From assembly GCA_037892935.1 (NCBI GenBank), contig JAYXKI010000007.1, positions 1,426,001-1,490,000 on the forward strand: DNA of 64,000 bases. The letters run 5' to 3'. Shown here in pieces: positions 33,529 to 42,298 of this stretch; the stretch's first letter is position 1; each line of letters starts with the position of its first letter. The notes under the pieces were generated by a model. It searched no databases. It saw only the letters and a program-made list of their open reading frames with translations, and was not told the DNA's origin. Made by a program: the position numbers and the translations under genes. The stretch is from Phlebopus portentosus (lineage: Eukaryota; Basidiomycota; Agaricomycetes; Boletales; Boletinellaceae).

Positions 33529-35910
33529 ATGACACTCCCTCAATTCATCGATCCTGATGATCTCCCATTCGCCGGACCCTCTCCTACCATCTCAGGCTTC
33601 ACTATGCCACTCCCTGGCGACAAATCTATCCCCAAAATCGATGTTTCTGGCTCCCCAACCTCCATACCTAGGTTTTTCGACACTGTCTACCTCCTTGGAC
33701 GAACCGCTGGCCTCTCAGACTGCCATATCATCGCCTGGGCTCGCTTCTATGCACCGGCGAAAGAACAACCTCTCTGGAGGCACTGCACCGAAGTGGCAGG
33801 CAATAGCTATTCTGCCTTCCGAGACGCTGCACTCAAGATGTACCCACATTCCCGACCGGTTTACACCCTCCAAGACCTCCGGCACCTCATTTTATCGACT
33901 CAGGCACTCCCCGGCTTCACCCTAGAGTCCTACGGCGGATTTCTGCAAGACTTCCATAGAGTTTCTGGGTACTTACTGCGAAATGGCGAAATTTCGACGT
34001 TTGAAGAACAACGAATGTTTATGGAAGGAATCCCCGCCGCCTATCACAGGGAACTCAACTTCTCCCTTCGCCTGACTGACCCAGAACACGCCGCCGGCGT
34101 TCCCTGGCTGGTAGAAGCAGTGACAGACGAAATCCAGCGAATTGTCAAGGTACAACAGGTTTTAGCATATACCGAGTCCCCAGCACCCCTAGTCGAGGCC
34201 TACTATGCCAGCACAAGTCCCCCAGCCATCAGTCACATCCAGAACACCCTCGGCGTCGACGCCCATGCCAAAAACAAGCCGCCGATGCCTGCAGCACCAG
34301 CAGCCAATGGTCTATATGCCTCGCCAGCGAATGTATGGCCTCCTCAGCCAAAACTGAGCCCCTCGCTGATGCCTACCAATGCCCTGATCACTTCGCCGGC
34401 CCCATGGCATGTCCAGTGGCCTACTCTAGCCTTGCCCTCGACATTTTCGCCGGTTGCACACCAGGCCCAGCCCACACACTTTCTGGACATGCAAAAATGT
34501 TCTTCAGCCCCCAATGCATTCGCCGCTGACTTTCCTGCTCCGCCGCCGCCGCCCCCTGCCAAATGCAAAGCCTCGGCGGATGATTCTAGCCTACAGAACA
34601 TCACTACCATCCCTCTGGCGTACCCCCCAGCCCTGGCGGCCTCATGTAATGTCCTAGACCAATGGCCCATACCTGGTGTCTCTCTCATTCCAGCGACTCA
34701 TGAACGGTTCTATTGGCGGCCAGTTCCCGGCGCCCCTGCTCCCCATTTGGCCTCGGCGAACCTCAGGCAACCTTCCAAGCATCCCCCTAAAGGTTCCCAA
34801 GCCCCGCCGGCGGCTCAGGCCTGCAGCATTTGTGGTTTTATGATGCACCGAATAGCGAAATGCCCTACACAAAGCTTCCTACTCAATTCTGGCATTACTG
34901 TAGCTGACATGCGCGGCCGCCTCATGCAACCTGATGGCAGGCCTTTCACTGGCAATCACTCTGGAGGCCGCATTTTAGATCAGCTGAATCGTTACTTTAC
35001 TCGGAACGTGAACATGATACCTCTTGGACTGCAAATACCGATTCTACCGCTCCCGGATGACCCAGGCCTCGCTTCGGCACCCCAGGAACTGCCTTCCAAC
35101 CGCCGCCGCAAGCCTCCTAGACAATGGGGCGTCCCCCAGGACACTCCAGGCGCCGGCCACATGCCTCAGGCGAAGTTACAGGGCCAGACGCCGCCGAATG
35201 ACACCTGCGGCGCCTCTATGGTACTTGAACAGCTCCCAGACATGTCCCCCAGCCCGGCCACTGCTCCCCAAGTCAGGAAAGTTCCCTCACCCTTCGGCAC
35301 CATCCTCCCCAAGCCCACGGCGGCGATTCCAGATGACCCAGATGAGCCAATTAATCCGCCGATCCAACACAGCAAAGCGTACATGAAGGCCTACTCACGT
35401 CAAGCATCCCTCACCAATGCCGCAGACACGCCGCTGCCCTGGAAACCACCGGCCGGCTTCCCTAAGGTCCTAGACAAGCCCCTAGCACCAGCAGTCGTCC
35501 CCTTGCATGAGATCAACGTCCGCCTGAATGATACATTACAGGTTAATGGTGTCCTCGACTCTGGAAGTTCATTTATTGGTATTCCCCGACGTATATGGCG
35601 ACAAATAAAATCGCTGGCCTGCATTTCCAACCCCACACACATCCAGACAGCCTCGCTGAACCCCAGCCAGAGCTCCCACATCATCCCCTGTGTCAAAATT
35701 TCACTCCCTGGGTTCTCTATGCATGCGCCGGTCTACATACTCGAAAATGCGCCGTTTGACCTCCTCCTTGGCCGGCCCTTCTTTGCACACACTCATGCTG
35801 TCACTGCAGACCTCGACGAACACTTCCAGACCCTCTACATCACAGATCCAGTCACCGGCGAAGTTTTCTGCTTGCCTACAAGCCCCAGAACGCCTCCGCC
35901 GGTGCCCTAA
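33529..35910 (+). CDS. Gag-aspartic protease polyprotein of nested element
   Basis: One intact frame of 793 residues from the ATG at 33529. The N-terminal 210 residues have the length and helical pattern of a retroelement capsid (FYAPAKEQPLWRHCTEVAG, LQDLRHLILSTQALPGF). A Pro/Ala-rich linker follows, then a zinc knuckle CSICGFMMHRIAKC (CX2CX4HX4C) at about 435-448. The C-terminal 130 residues are a retropepsin-like domain with VLDSGSSFIGIPRRIW and the distal ILENAPFDLLLGRPFF. No polymerase or integrase follows before the 3' LTR. The intact frame implies recent activity or selection, so the element probably supplies its own capsid and maturation protease and borrows reverse transcriptase and integrase. 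Confidence 0.88.
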   Translation: MTLPQFIDPDDLPFAGPSPTISGFTMPLPGDKSIPKIDVSGSPTSIPRFFDTVYLLGRTAGLSDCHIIAWARFYAPAKEQPLWRHCTEVAGNSYSAFRDAALKMYPHSRPVYTLQDLRHLILSTQALPGFTLESYGGFLQDFHRVSGYLLRNGEISTFEEQRMFMEGIPAAYHRELNFSLRLTDPEHAAGVPWLVEAVTDEIQRIVKVQQVLAYTESPAPLVEAYYASTSPPAISHIQNTLGVDAHAKNKPPMPAAPAANGLYASPANVWPPQPKLSPSLMPTNALITSPAPWHVQWPTLALPSTFSPVAHQAQPTHFLDMQKCSSAPNAFAADFPAPPPPPPAKCKASADDSSLQNITTIPLAYPPALAASCNVLDQWPIPGVSLIPATHERFYWRPVPGAPAPHLASANLRQPSKHPPKGSQAPPAAQACSICGFMMHRIAKCPTQSFLLNSGITVADMRGRLMQPDGRPFTGNHSGGRILDQLNRYFTRNVNMIPLGLQIPILPLPDDPGLASAPQELPSNRRRKPPRQWGVPQDTPGAGHMPQAKLQGQTPPNDTCGASMVLEQLPDMSPSPATAPQVRKVPSPFGTILPKPTAAIPDDPDEPINPPIQHSKAYMKAYSRQASLTNAADTPLPWKPPAGFPKVLDKPLAPAVVPLHEINVRLNDTLQVNGVLDSGSSFIGIPRRIWRQIKSLACISNPTHIQTASLNPSQSSHIIPCVKISLPGFSMHAPVYILENAPFDLLLGRPFFAHTHAVTADLDEHFQTLYITDPVTGEVFCLPTSPRTPPPVP

Positions 35911-36149
35911 CAAAGGCCTAACTGATGTAGCACACTGCAGCGAACCCCCCCAGCACCGGTACCCGAATCAGGACACCCTTTAATCACTATCTCATGCCCA
36001 ACACTATCCCTCACCATCCCGCCTTAGCTCCCAGGCAACCTCATCGCTGGTACAGCCCCGGCAATCAAAGAAATGTACGCCTCGGCGACATTTTCAATGT
36101 CTACAAGCTCCCCCGCCCCAGAATTCTCATGGCCGGCCCCTGCGGCGGC

Positions 36150-36860
36150 CAGAGACGCCTCCCTACACTACAATACCCCCCAGACGCCGCCGAAGCCTGC
36201 GGCGCCTCCTCCGAGTGATGCCCACTCCTCCTACACATTTTCGGCGAAATGCCCCCCCCAAGCCCCCCTCAGTGCAATACAGCCAATCCCTGGCCACGCC
36301 GCCAGCCCGGCTATGCACAGACACCTTCCCTGAGGCGAAATGAAGCCTCCCCAGATGCCGCCAATGCCTGCGGCGCCTCCCCTGAGTGATGCCCACTCCT
36401 CCTACACATTTTCGGCGAAATGCCCCCCCCCAAGCCCCCCTCAGTGCAATACAGCCAATCCCTGGCCACGCCACCAGCCCGGCTATGCACAGACACCTCC
36501 CCTCAGGCGAAATGAAGCCTCCCCAGACGCCGCCGATGCCTGCGGCGCCTCCTCCGAGTGATGCCCACTCCTCCTACACATTTTTGGCAAAATGCCCCCC
36601 CAAGCCCCCCTCAGTGCAGTACACCCAACCCCTGGCCACGCCGCCAGCCCGGCTATGCACAGACACCTTCCCTGAGGCGAAATGAAGCCTCCCCAGACGC
36701 CGCTGATGCCTGCGGCGCCTCCCCTGAGTGATGCCCACTCCTCCTACTCATTTTCGGCGAAATGCCCCCCCAACCCCCCCTCAGTGCTATACAGCCAATT
36801 CCTGGCCTCGGCGCCACTCCGGCCACACACAGACATATCCCCTTAGGCCAAGAGACGCCT
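36150..36860 (+). repeat. Four tandem repeats of about 171 bp in nested element
   Basis: Copies of GATGCCCACTCCTCCTAC start at 36217, 36388, 36560 and 36730, with spacings of 171, 172 and 170. Each copy contains a C-rich run and AGGCGAAATGAAGCC. They lie between the Gag-protease ORF and the 3' LTR and contain only short frames. Copies differ at scattered bases and by C-run length. Confidence 0.85.
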
Positions 36861-37129
36861 CCCCATGCATCTACGCCACCGCCGAACACTGGCACACACT
36901 GGAACAAACACCTGCGGCGACACCAGCCCTCCGAAGCGGCCAATACTTGAGATTTCACAAATCCATCCACCGCCAACCTGGCCCCTTCGTCCCATACCCT
37001 CCAAATTCACTCCTCTATCACCCCCTTCTATCGGCGACCAGCCACAGCACCATACAGCCCTTATTTCAACTTCGGCCCACTGTATACAGCCTTTTTTTTT
37101 AATGATTTTTTTATATAGTAACCTGGAGA

Positions 37130-39103
37130 TGTAGTGCCCTGGCCAGTCCTGTGCCAGGACACTCATACTATGGCTCTCCCCTACTTCAGATACCATATCC
37201 CTTCGCCGCCTACACCTCAGAGGACCAGGGCATACTCATACCACACTCTAGAGGCCATACGAGCACATATCTATAGATTCTAGCCTACGCTTCCCCTGCG
37301 GCGCCCTCCAAGAGCCCAGACGAGTCCGCCGCTGGCTCCCTGGCACCCATACACATCCGCCGAAGGCTCCTACCCAGCACCAGACACCATAGGAGATGTC
37401 CCCCAATCATTATAGGCCTTCGTTATTACAATTTCTCATACGTACAGCCTCGAGGTGGATTTGGACACCCCTGTGGCGGCCCCCCCAAGCCTCAGATTGG
37501 TCCGGCGGCCACTCAGGCGTCCTCAGGTGCCCTCGCCGAGGCCTCCTACAACTTACCAGGCAGTCCCCCAAGGCCTATGGATTTATCTAGTATCATCCCT
37601 GCTCATATGCCACTAAAGGCTGCAGTTTTACGAATCCGCCGCCAATCGAGCGGCGAGTTGCAGATCCGCCGCTCCGGCGCCCTCCTTAGTTACCATGGAT
37701 CGCCTACACTCTATATTGAGTGTGGCGGCGGCCTTGGGCGGCCTAGGGACCCTGACTGATGCGCCCTCGATCTCATATATGCAATATCGGCCTCCGAACA
37801 TCAGCCCCGACGTTTCCCGACTTCCCCCCAAGCGGCGGGCGACTCTAGACCATATATGGCAGTCAGGCATGTGGTACAGCGGCGTGCCAAGCCACCGACC
37901 GCCGCTGCCAAGCCAGACTCCGCCGGCGCCCGTTTTATTGCAGATACATGATATATCATACTATTGGATAGCCCCCTCACGTTGGCGCTGCCGTACGCCT
38001 CCTAGATGCTCCGGCGGCGGCCCTTGGCGAGCCCAGTGACTCAGGAGATGTTGTCAGACAGTAGGACTCATCGGCGAGAGCAGTAGAGTATATATAGAGT
38101 GTATATTCATCAGTAGACGAGAGAGATACTCGAGCACATACATAGCAGAGAGCTTTCACAGCATACAAAGGCCAGGGTTCGAGATTCCCTCACTCTGAGC
38201 TCCCCCTCATGTACTGAGCTCCCCCATTGACTATATACTACCCTTGACTCGTCGTTCTATTCTCCCTTGGCGCCTCTGACATTTAGTGTGTGAGTTAGGA
38301 CTGGGAACCTACCCCCAAATGTCCGCTGCACTCCATTGTACCTGTCGGGCAGCCTCTATTCGACCTCGGCGGCCCTCCGGCGACACAGGCCTTCTGTCCT
38401 ACACCCCTGCGGCGTCTTTTCCAGTTACTCACCGCACGTTGTCCCTTATATTCATCATATACGGCCCCTACCTTTCATTTATCCGGTTTACGCTACCGCG
38501 GCGGATTTGTACAAGCTCCCTCGTCCCTGGCGGCACCCTATTCGACCTCGGCGGCCCTCCGGCGACCCAGGCCTCCTTTCCTATTCCCCTTCGGCGTCCT
38601 TTTCATCTGCTGGCCGCACGTTGCCCCTTATATTCATCGTATACGGTCCCTCCCTTTTGTTTATCCAGTTTACACTACCGCGGCGGATTTGTACACGCTC
38701 CCTCGTCCCCGGCGGCCCCCTATTCGACCTCGGCGGCCCTCCGGCGACACAGGCCTTCCATTGTATTCCCCCTCGGCGTCTTTTTCACCTACTCGCCGCA
38801 CGTTACGCCTCATATTCATCATATACAGTTTCTAGCTTCCCCCTACTGAGATTGCGCTACTCCGGCGGACTCCTGTGACCCCCCCTTCTGTCCGGCGGAC
38901 CTACTACTCCTTTCCTTTCATACCTCGGCGTCCCTAGGCCACTCCCCGACGTCTCTGACGGTTTTGGCACCTGCCAGGTGGTTAGTGGTTAGAGTCTGAT
39001 AGCTTGAGGCTTCGTTTCTGGAGGTTTCTTCACACATTCAGCTCCCTTAGTAGGACGGACATCTGTAGCACCTTCAGATAGAGAGACCACCCAAAATACC
39101 ACA
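37130..39103 (+). repeat. 3' LTR of nested element
   Basis: 1974 bp. Differences from the 5' LTR are CpG transitions (for example GAGGTGG for GAGGCGG, AAATGTCCGCTGC for AAACGTCCGCCGC, ACTCACCG for ACTCGCCG) and one missing C in a C-run near 37294. The region just before it is T-rich and ends GGAGA, a weak polypurine tract. Confidence 0.9.
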
Positions 39104-39384
39104 GCGCTGTAACTTTACTATGGCTTGGTTGTGAAACGCACTTTCGATTGCCGTGATCTGTTCCTGCCTTCGCCGATATTCCTTGATCGTGTCCTTGAGC
39201 TTGGTGATTGCCTCGACTCCCTCCTTGAAACCTTCCTGTAACCGTTCCGTCCTCTCGTATATGTACCAGGCAAGTCTTCCAATAGCGTCCCCGCTAGGAT
39301 CTGTTGAAACCAGGCTTCGTCCGAAGGCAATGAGTATTCCGGTGGCAATGCAAAAGAACCAAAAGTAAATCGTCGCGTAATCCA

Positions 39385-39433
39385 CTAAACACTTGGTTAG
39401 TATTTCTCAGTTCTGTAAAATTTTAGTACTTAC
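39385..39433 (-). other. Leader intron that creates a start codon
   Basis: On the sense strand, donor GTAAGT follows TTAAAA, a perfect branch-like TACTAAC lies 11 bases before the acceptor GTGTTTAG, and TGGATTACGC follows. Joining gives AAAATGGAT: an ATG with A at -3 and G at +4, in frame with the membrane/coiled-coil ORF. A second possible donor 4 bases downstream (GTACTA) also yields ATG at the junction, and in addition keeps the frame continuous with the upstream ORF. Confidence 0.6.
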
Positions 39434-39922
39434 TTTTAATTTCCAGTAGTCTCCTTTAATCAAGTAAGTCAGGGCTTGATGTAAACAATTCTTATGTTGG
39501 AATGTCCCGTAAATCGCGTATCGGTATTTGGCAATGCTCTTCCCAAACTCTTCGTCAGTTACTGGGGTGCCGTTATAAATTGGATGCGCGGGAATTAGGT
39601 GTCCTGTTTCCAAAAGGAATTGCTGTACTTCAGTTACGACTTTGAGTACTTCTTGGGCCACTGCGACGTACTGGTCAAAATACTGAAAGAATGCTAAGTC
39701 GATGATGTCAAGAATCTTACTACTTTTGTTCCTAGTAGTATTGATAGATACTTCTTGTTCCGCGTGTAAAGTGGTTAATTCGTTGATAACTACGATGTGG
39801 AAGTTTAAACTTTCTTTAAACTGCTCACGTCGTTCTTGTAAATCCAGTTTGTTAGTTAGGTTGACCCCCTGAAGAACCAGAGCTACTAACCAATAGTAGA
39901 TCGGATTGGCTAGAGGTGCGTA
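39434..39922 (-). other. ATG-less open frame in the leader of the outer retrotransposon
   Basis: The sense strand is open for 163 codons from just after a TGA (39925-39923) to the leader intron donor, with no ATG in this or any frame. The translation looks protein-like: a hydrophobic start (NPIYYWLVALVLQGV), then charged helical sequence. It may be translated from a non-AUG codon, or be the N-terminal part of the downstream membrane/coiled-coil protein through the alternative in-frame donor. It may also be simply a leader with a purged start. Confidence 0.4.
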
Positions 39923-39932
39923 TCAGGTTTGG

Positions 39933-39943
39933 AGTTCAATTCA
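39933..39943 (-). other. Self-primer binding site of outer retrotransposon
   Basis: The sense-strand sequence TGAATTGAACT lies 2 bases after the 5' LTR. It is the exact complement of AGTTCAATTCA at the predicted RNA 5' end (40118-40108). No TGG-type tRNA site is present. This is the arrangement of Tf1/sushi elements, where the RNA 5' end folds back to prime reverse transcription. Confidence 0.7.
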
Positions 39944-40107
39944 AATGTTAGAATCAGAGTAAGAAGAGTAATATATGGCTTACTACTGAAGCAAGTGTCT
40001 CACACTGCTGATTGATAAGCGATGTCAAAGAATCAGGCAAGGACAAGTATCAGACTAGTGTTTGTATGAGAGAAAGCTCCAACTCGCTTGAGGGGCGTTT
40101 GGAGAGA

Positions 40108-40153
40108 TGAATTGAACTGCTACTCAGGATGGCTCGTTTGGCCTCCTTTTATA
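40108..40153 (-). promoter_or_regulatory. Core promoter of retrotransposon genomic RNA
   Basis: TATAAAAG (40153-40146 on the minus strand) lies 35 nt upstream of the predicted start AGTTCAATTCA (40118-40108), which pairs with the PBS. No ATG occurs between this start and the gag ATG once the nested insertion is ignored. Confidence 0.65.
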
Positions 40154-40653
40154 CTCTACAGGTGTGGCTATGCTGGGCTACTACTATAACTATCTACCTC
40201 AGTCTTTCTACTGACCATGTATACCTTCCAGCGCCTTCTACAAGGTGCTCCACTTGCTCCACCCTTTCCTTGTCAATTCCGTGCATTCCTTGTCAATTCC
40301 GATCGTACTGTATGTTCTAGTTCGTTCTACTAGTTTCTTGCTGTGTACTTCAACGTCTGAGCTCTACTGTTATGGTCTAATGACTCTAGCACTTTCTGGT
40401 GCATACTTACTATCCTCAGCTACTCTGCTGGCGTCTATACTGGTTCTGAGCTCCACTGATTTATTCTCTACTGTTCTATGGCCTTCTCTCCTTGGAGTTA
40501 GGACTTATGTTCTTCTTCCGACTCGGATGGCTGACTGATGCTGCTACTTTGCCTGAGCTAGTTATAAAAGCTTTCCTCCCGTCTACTACTCCTATGGATG
40601 CGTACACATCGCTTCCCTTCTTATCATCTTCCTGATTAGATTAACTTTCCTTA

Positions 40654-41394
40654 TCAGTGATCGTCGATCTCCATGGCTTCCGAGGTTCGGTGCCTGTGGG
40701 GTACTACATCTTCTTCTGGAAGTCCTGGGGTTTTTCCCACCGGCGTTCTATCATCTACCGGAAAGCTTCTCTTGTGGAGATATGTCGTCATTCTTGTGAA
40801 CCCTTCTTCCGGTGGCATTGGAATCTTAATTGGACCAATCACGAACTTGATCCTATGTTCTATTGATATCTCTGTGACTCGTTCGTCCATAACTGATACT
40901 CCTTCTGCATCGATGAGTCTAATGAATTCTTTAACTCTAGTTATCGTATTTTCTGCTATACGTCTTACTATTTCATTAGCTCCCCTTCTGTATGGTATGT
41001 CAATATTAATATGAATAAATTGACATTCTTCTTTATGCTTCCGCTTTGGGAATTTAATCTGTACTCCTGCGTTCATTAGGTAGTCTCGTTCGTCATGTGA
41101 GAATACTGCTACCATATGTTCAAATGTCACATAATTTGTATTAGGCTGTTGTATGCCTTCTTGAGTAACGTATCCTGGAAATACTCTATGTGTCCCTCGT
41201 ATATCGAAGTTCATTGCTAACACCTCTGTCATCAGGAGCGATGAGATTATTGTACAATAAATGTCCCATCCTATCTGCTGTGCTTGTTTGCATTTCTCGC
41301 AGTCATCCTTGACTTCTGGCCATTGACTGGCTCGTCCTTGGTTAACTATTCTCTTTAATGTAGTTTCCAGCGTTCTCGCTTGTCGTGTGAACAT
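40654..41394 (-). CDS. U3-encoded accessory protein (5' LTR copy)
   Basis: Same 246 residues as the copy at 22942-23682. Here it lies upstream of the predicted start of the genomic RNA, so this copy is expressed only if another promoter reads through it. Confidence 0.6.
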   Translation of the reverse strand: MFTRQARTLETTLKRIVNQGRASQWPEVKDDCEKCKQAQQIGWDIYCTIISSLLMTEVLAMNFDIRGTHRVFPGYVTQEGIQQPNTNYVTFEHMVAVFSHDERDYLMNAGVQIKFPKRKHKEECQFIHINIDIPYRRGANEIVRRIAENTITRVKEFIRLIDAEGVSVMDERVTEISIEHRIKFVIGPIKIPMPPEEGFTRMTTYLHKRSFPVDDRTPVGKTPGLPEEDVVPHRHRTSEAMEIDDH

Positions 41395-41455
41395 CTTGGT
41401 TATATGCTGTCACGTGCACGCTATACTGCTGACTAAAGCAATTTCTAACACTTTA

Positions 41456-42298
41456 AACACTACCATTTCTTTGAACACCTCACATTTCCTCACTCAACTC
41501 TTCATTTCTCACCACAAAAAAATTATGGTAGGTGCTTAATGTATCAATTGATATGTGTGTAAAATTTCAAAGAAAATGAGCAAGTTTTCGGGGCTGTGAA
41601 AATCAGATAGTCAATAATTTTGGGTGTAGTTGGTAGACCTAAGGCTAAACACAGTGTTCTCAAGCAATCTTTTTACATTTAATTGTACTTTTAAGCACTC
41701 TATCCAATAATGTGGCATTTCAACTGTCTTCACTCAAATTTTCATGGGAAAGCATGCACAAAATAAATTAATAAAAGATGGACAAGCAAAAAGTGTGACA
41801 GGTGAATAAAGGATTCATTTACATAATAAGATCAGCATTTGTTACACGATTAGGCGAGACTTGCCGATTTGTAATGTCACATGGTGTTCAGAGGAGTGGT
41901 ATTCTGTGACATTCTCTCTACTTTTTCATCTGTCCATATTTATTTTTCGCGGATATTTTTCATCTTGAAAATAATTAGGCATATAGATGACATGTAGGAC
42001 TATCATTATGTATATTAATATTGAGGGAAAGATGTGCACAGTAAGCTGTGCAGGTGTTTTGTATTGGGTGTTCAAAGGACCGGTATTTGCCTGTATTTAT
42101 CATGGATTCCCACGCATAGTGACACGTGGGAACGACTTCGAGGAGGCCGCAGACATGGCCTTATTCAACGCGTTGCCGTTGCGGCACCTCTCAACGACGC
42201 TCATACGCAGGGTAGACGTCATCTCATGGTCCCTGCGAGCCTTTGCAATATGCAGAAAATATTGTCCTGGGACTGCACCATTCGTCTTCCGTTGAACC
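41456..42298. other. Right flank of retrotransposon, no gene seen
   Basis: AT-rich sequence with no supported gene. Before the insertion it was continuous with 21900-22233, so it is the original spacer between the single-pass membrane protein gene and the next F-box remnant. Confidence 0.45.

Larger units (their letters stand above)
31437..39103 (+). mobile_element. Nested non-autonomous LTR element (Gag-protease only)
   Basis: Long LTRs of 1975 bp (31437-33411) and 1974 bp (37130-39103) start TGTAGTGCCC and end ATACCACA. The flanking target duplication is GCGC (31433-31436 and 39104-39107); GCGCT is an alternative if the LTR starts one base later. Inside are a PBS candidate, one 793-codon Gag-protease ORF, and a block of 171-bp tandem repeats. 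No reverse transcriptase, RNase H or integrase is present, so it must be mobilised by another element. It inserted antisense to its host element. Confidence 0.9.
30869..39434 (-). pseudogene. Accessory membrane/coiled-coil ORF, split by nested element
   Basis: The ORF is in two pieces, 39384-39108 and 31436-30869, separated by the nested element and one copy of its target duplication. The pieces join in phase at the exact insertion site, so the reading frame was intact before insertion. It has no ATG of its own: the ATG arises when the 49-nt intron 39385-39433 is removed (last A of exon 1 at 39434 plus TG at 39384-39383). This gives 281 residues: a membrane segment at about 5-22, a long charged helical or coiled-coil region (about 40-130), an Arg-rich patch, and a Ser-rich acidic tail. 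It precedes gag and ends 87 bases before it. No family is recognised. An envelope-like or Gag-localising role is speculation. Confidence 0.6.
22234..41450 (-). mobile_element. Complex Ty3/gypsy chromovirus, full length, with nested insertion
   Basis: Two LTRs of 1505 bp (22234-23738 and 39946-41450) begin TGTTAGAATC and end TTTCTAACA, and I found no difference between them. The element is flanked by the 5-bp target duplication CTTTA (22229-22233 and 41451-41455). Sense is on the minus strand: 5' LTR, self-priming PBS, ATG-free leader with a 49-nt intron, membrane/coiled-coil ORF, gag, pol, an 89-codon ORF, a spliced membrane microprotein, polypurine tract, and 3' LTR with a 246-codon U3 ORF. 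Gag and Pol are intact, so it is a recent insertion. A second LTR element (31437-39103) interrupts the accessory ORF before gag. Without that insertion the element would be about 11.5 kb. Confidence 0.93.
39946..41450 (-). repeat. 5' LTR of outer retrotransposon
   Basis: 1505 bp, the identical partner of 22234-23738. It contains the promoter for the genomic RNA and a full copy of the U3 ORF at 40654-41394. The 5-bp target duplication CTTTA follows at 41451-41455. Confidence 0.92.

Noticed and set aside
39118..39348. Alternative frame in the leader exon 2 (PPEYSLPSDEAWFQQ...) that would follow exon 1 in phase with donor GTAAGT
   Set aside because: It stops shortly after, whereas the other frame continues for 281 codons across the nested insertion and has protein-like composition.
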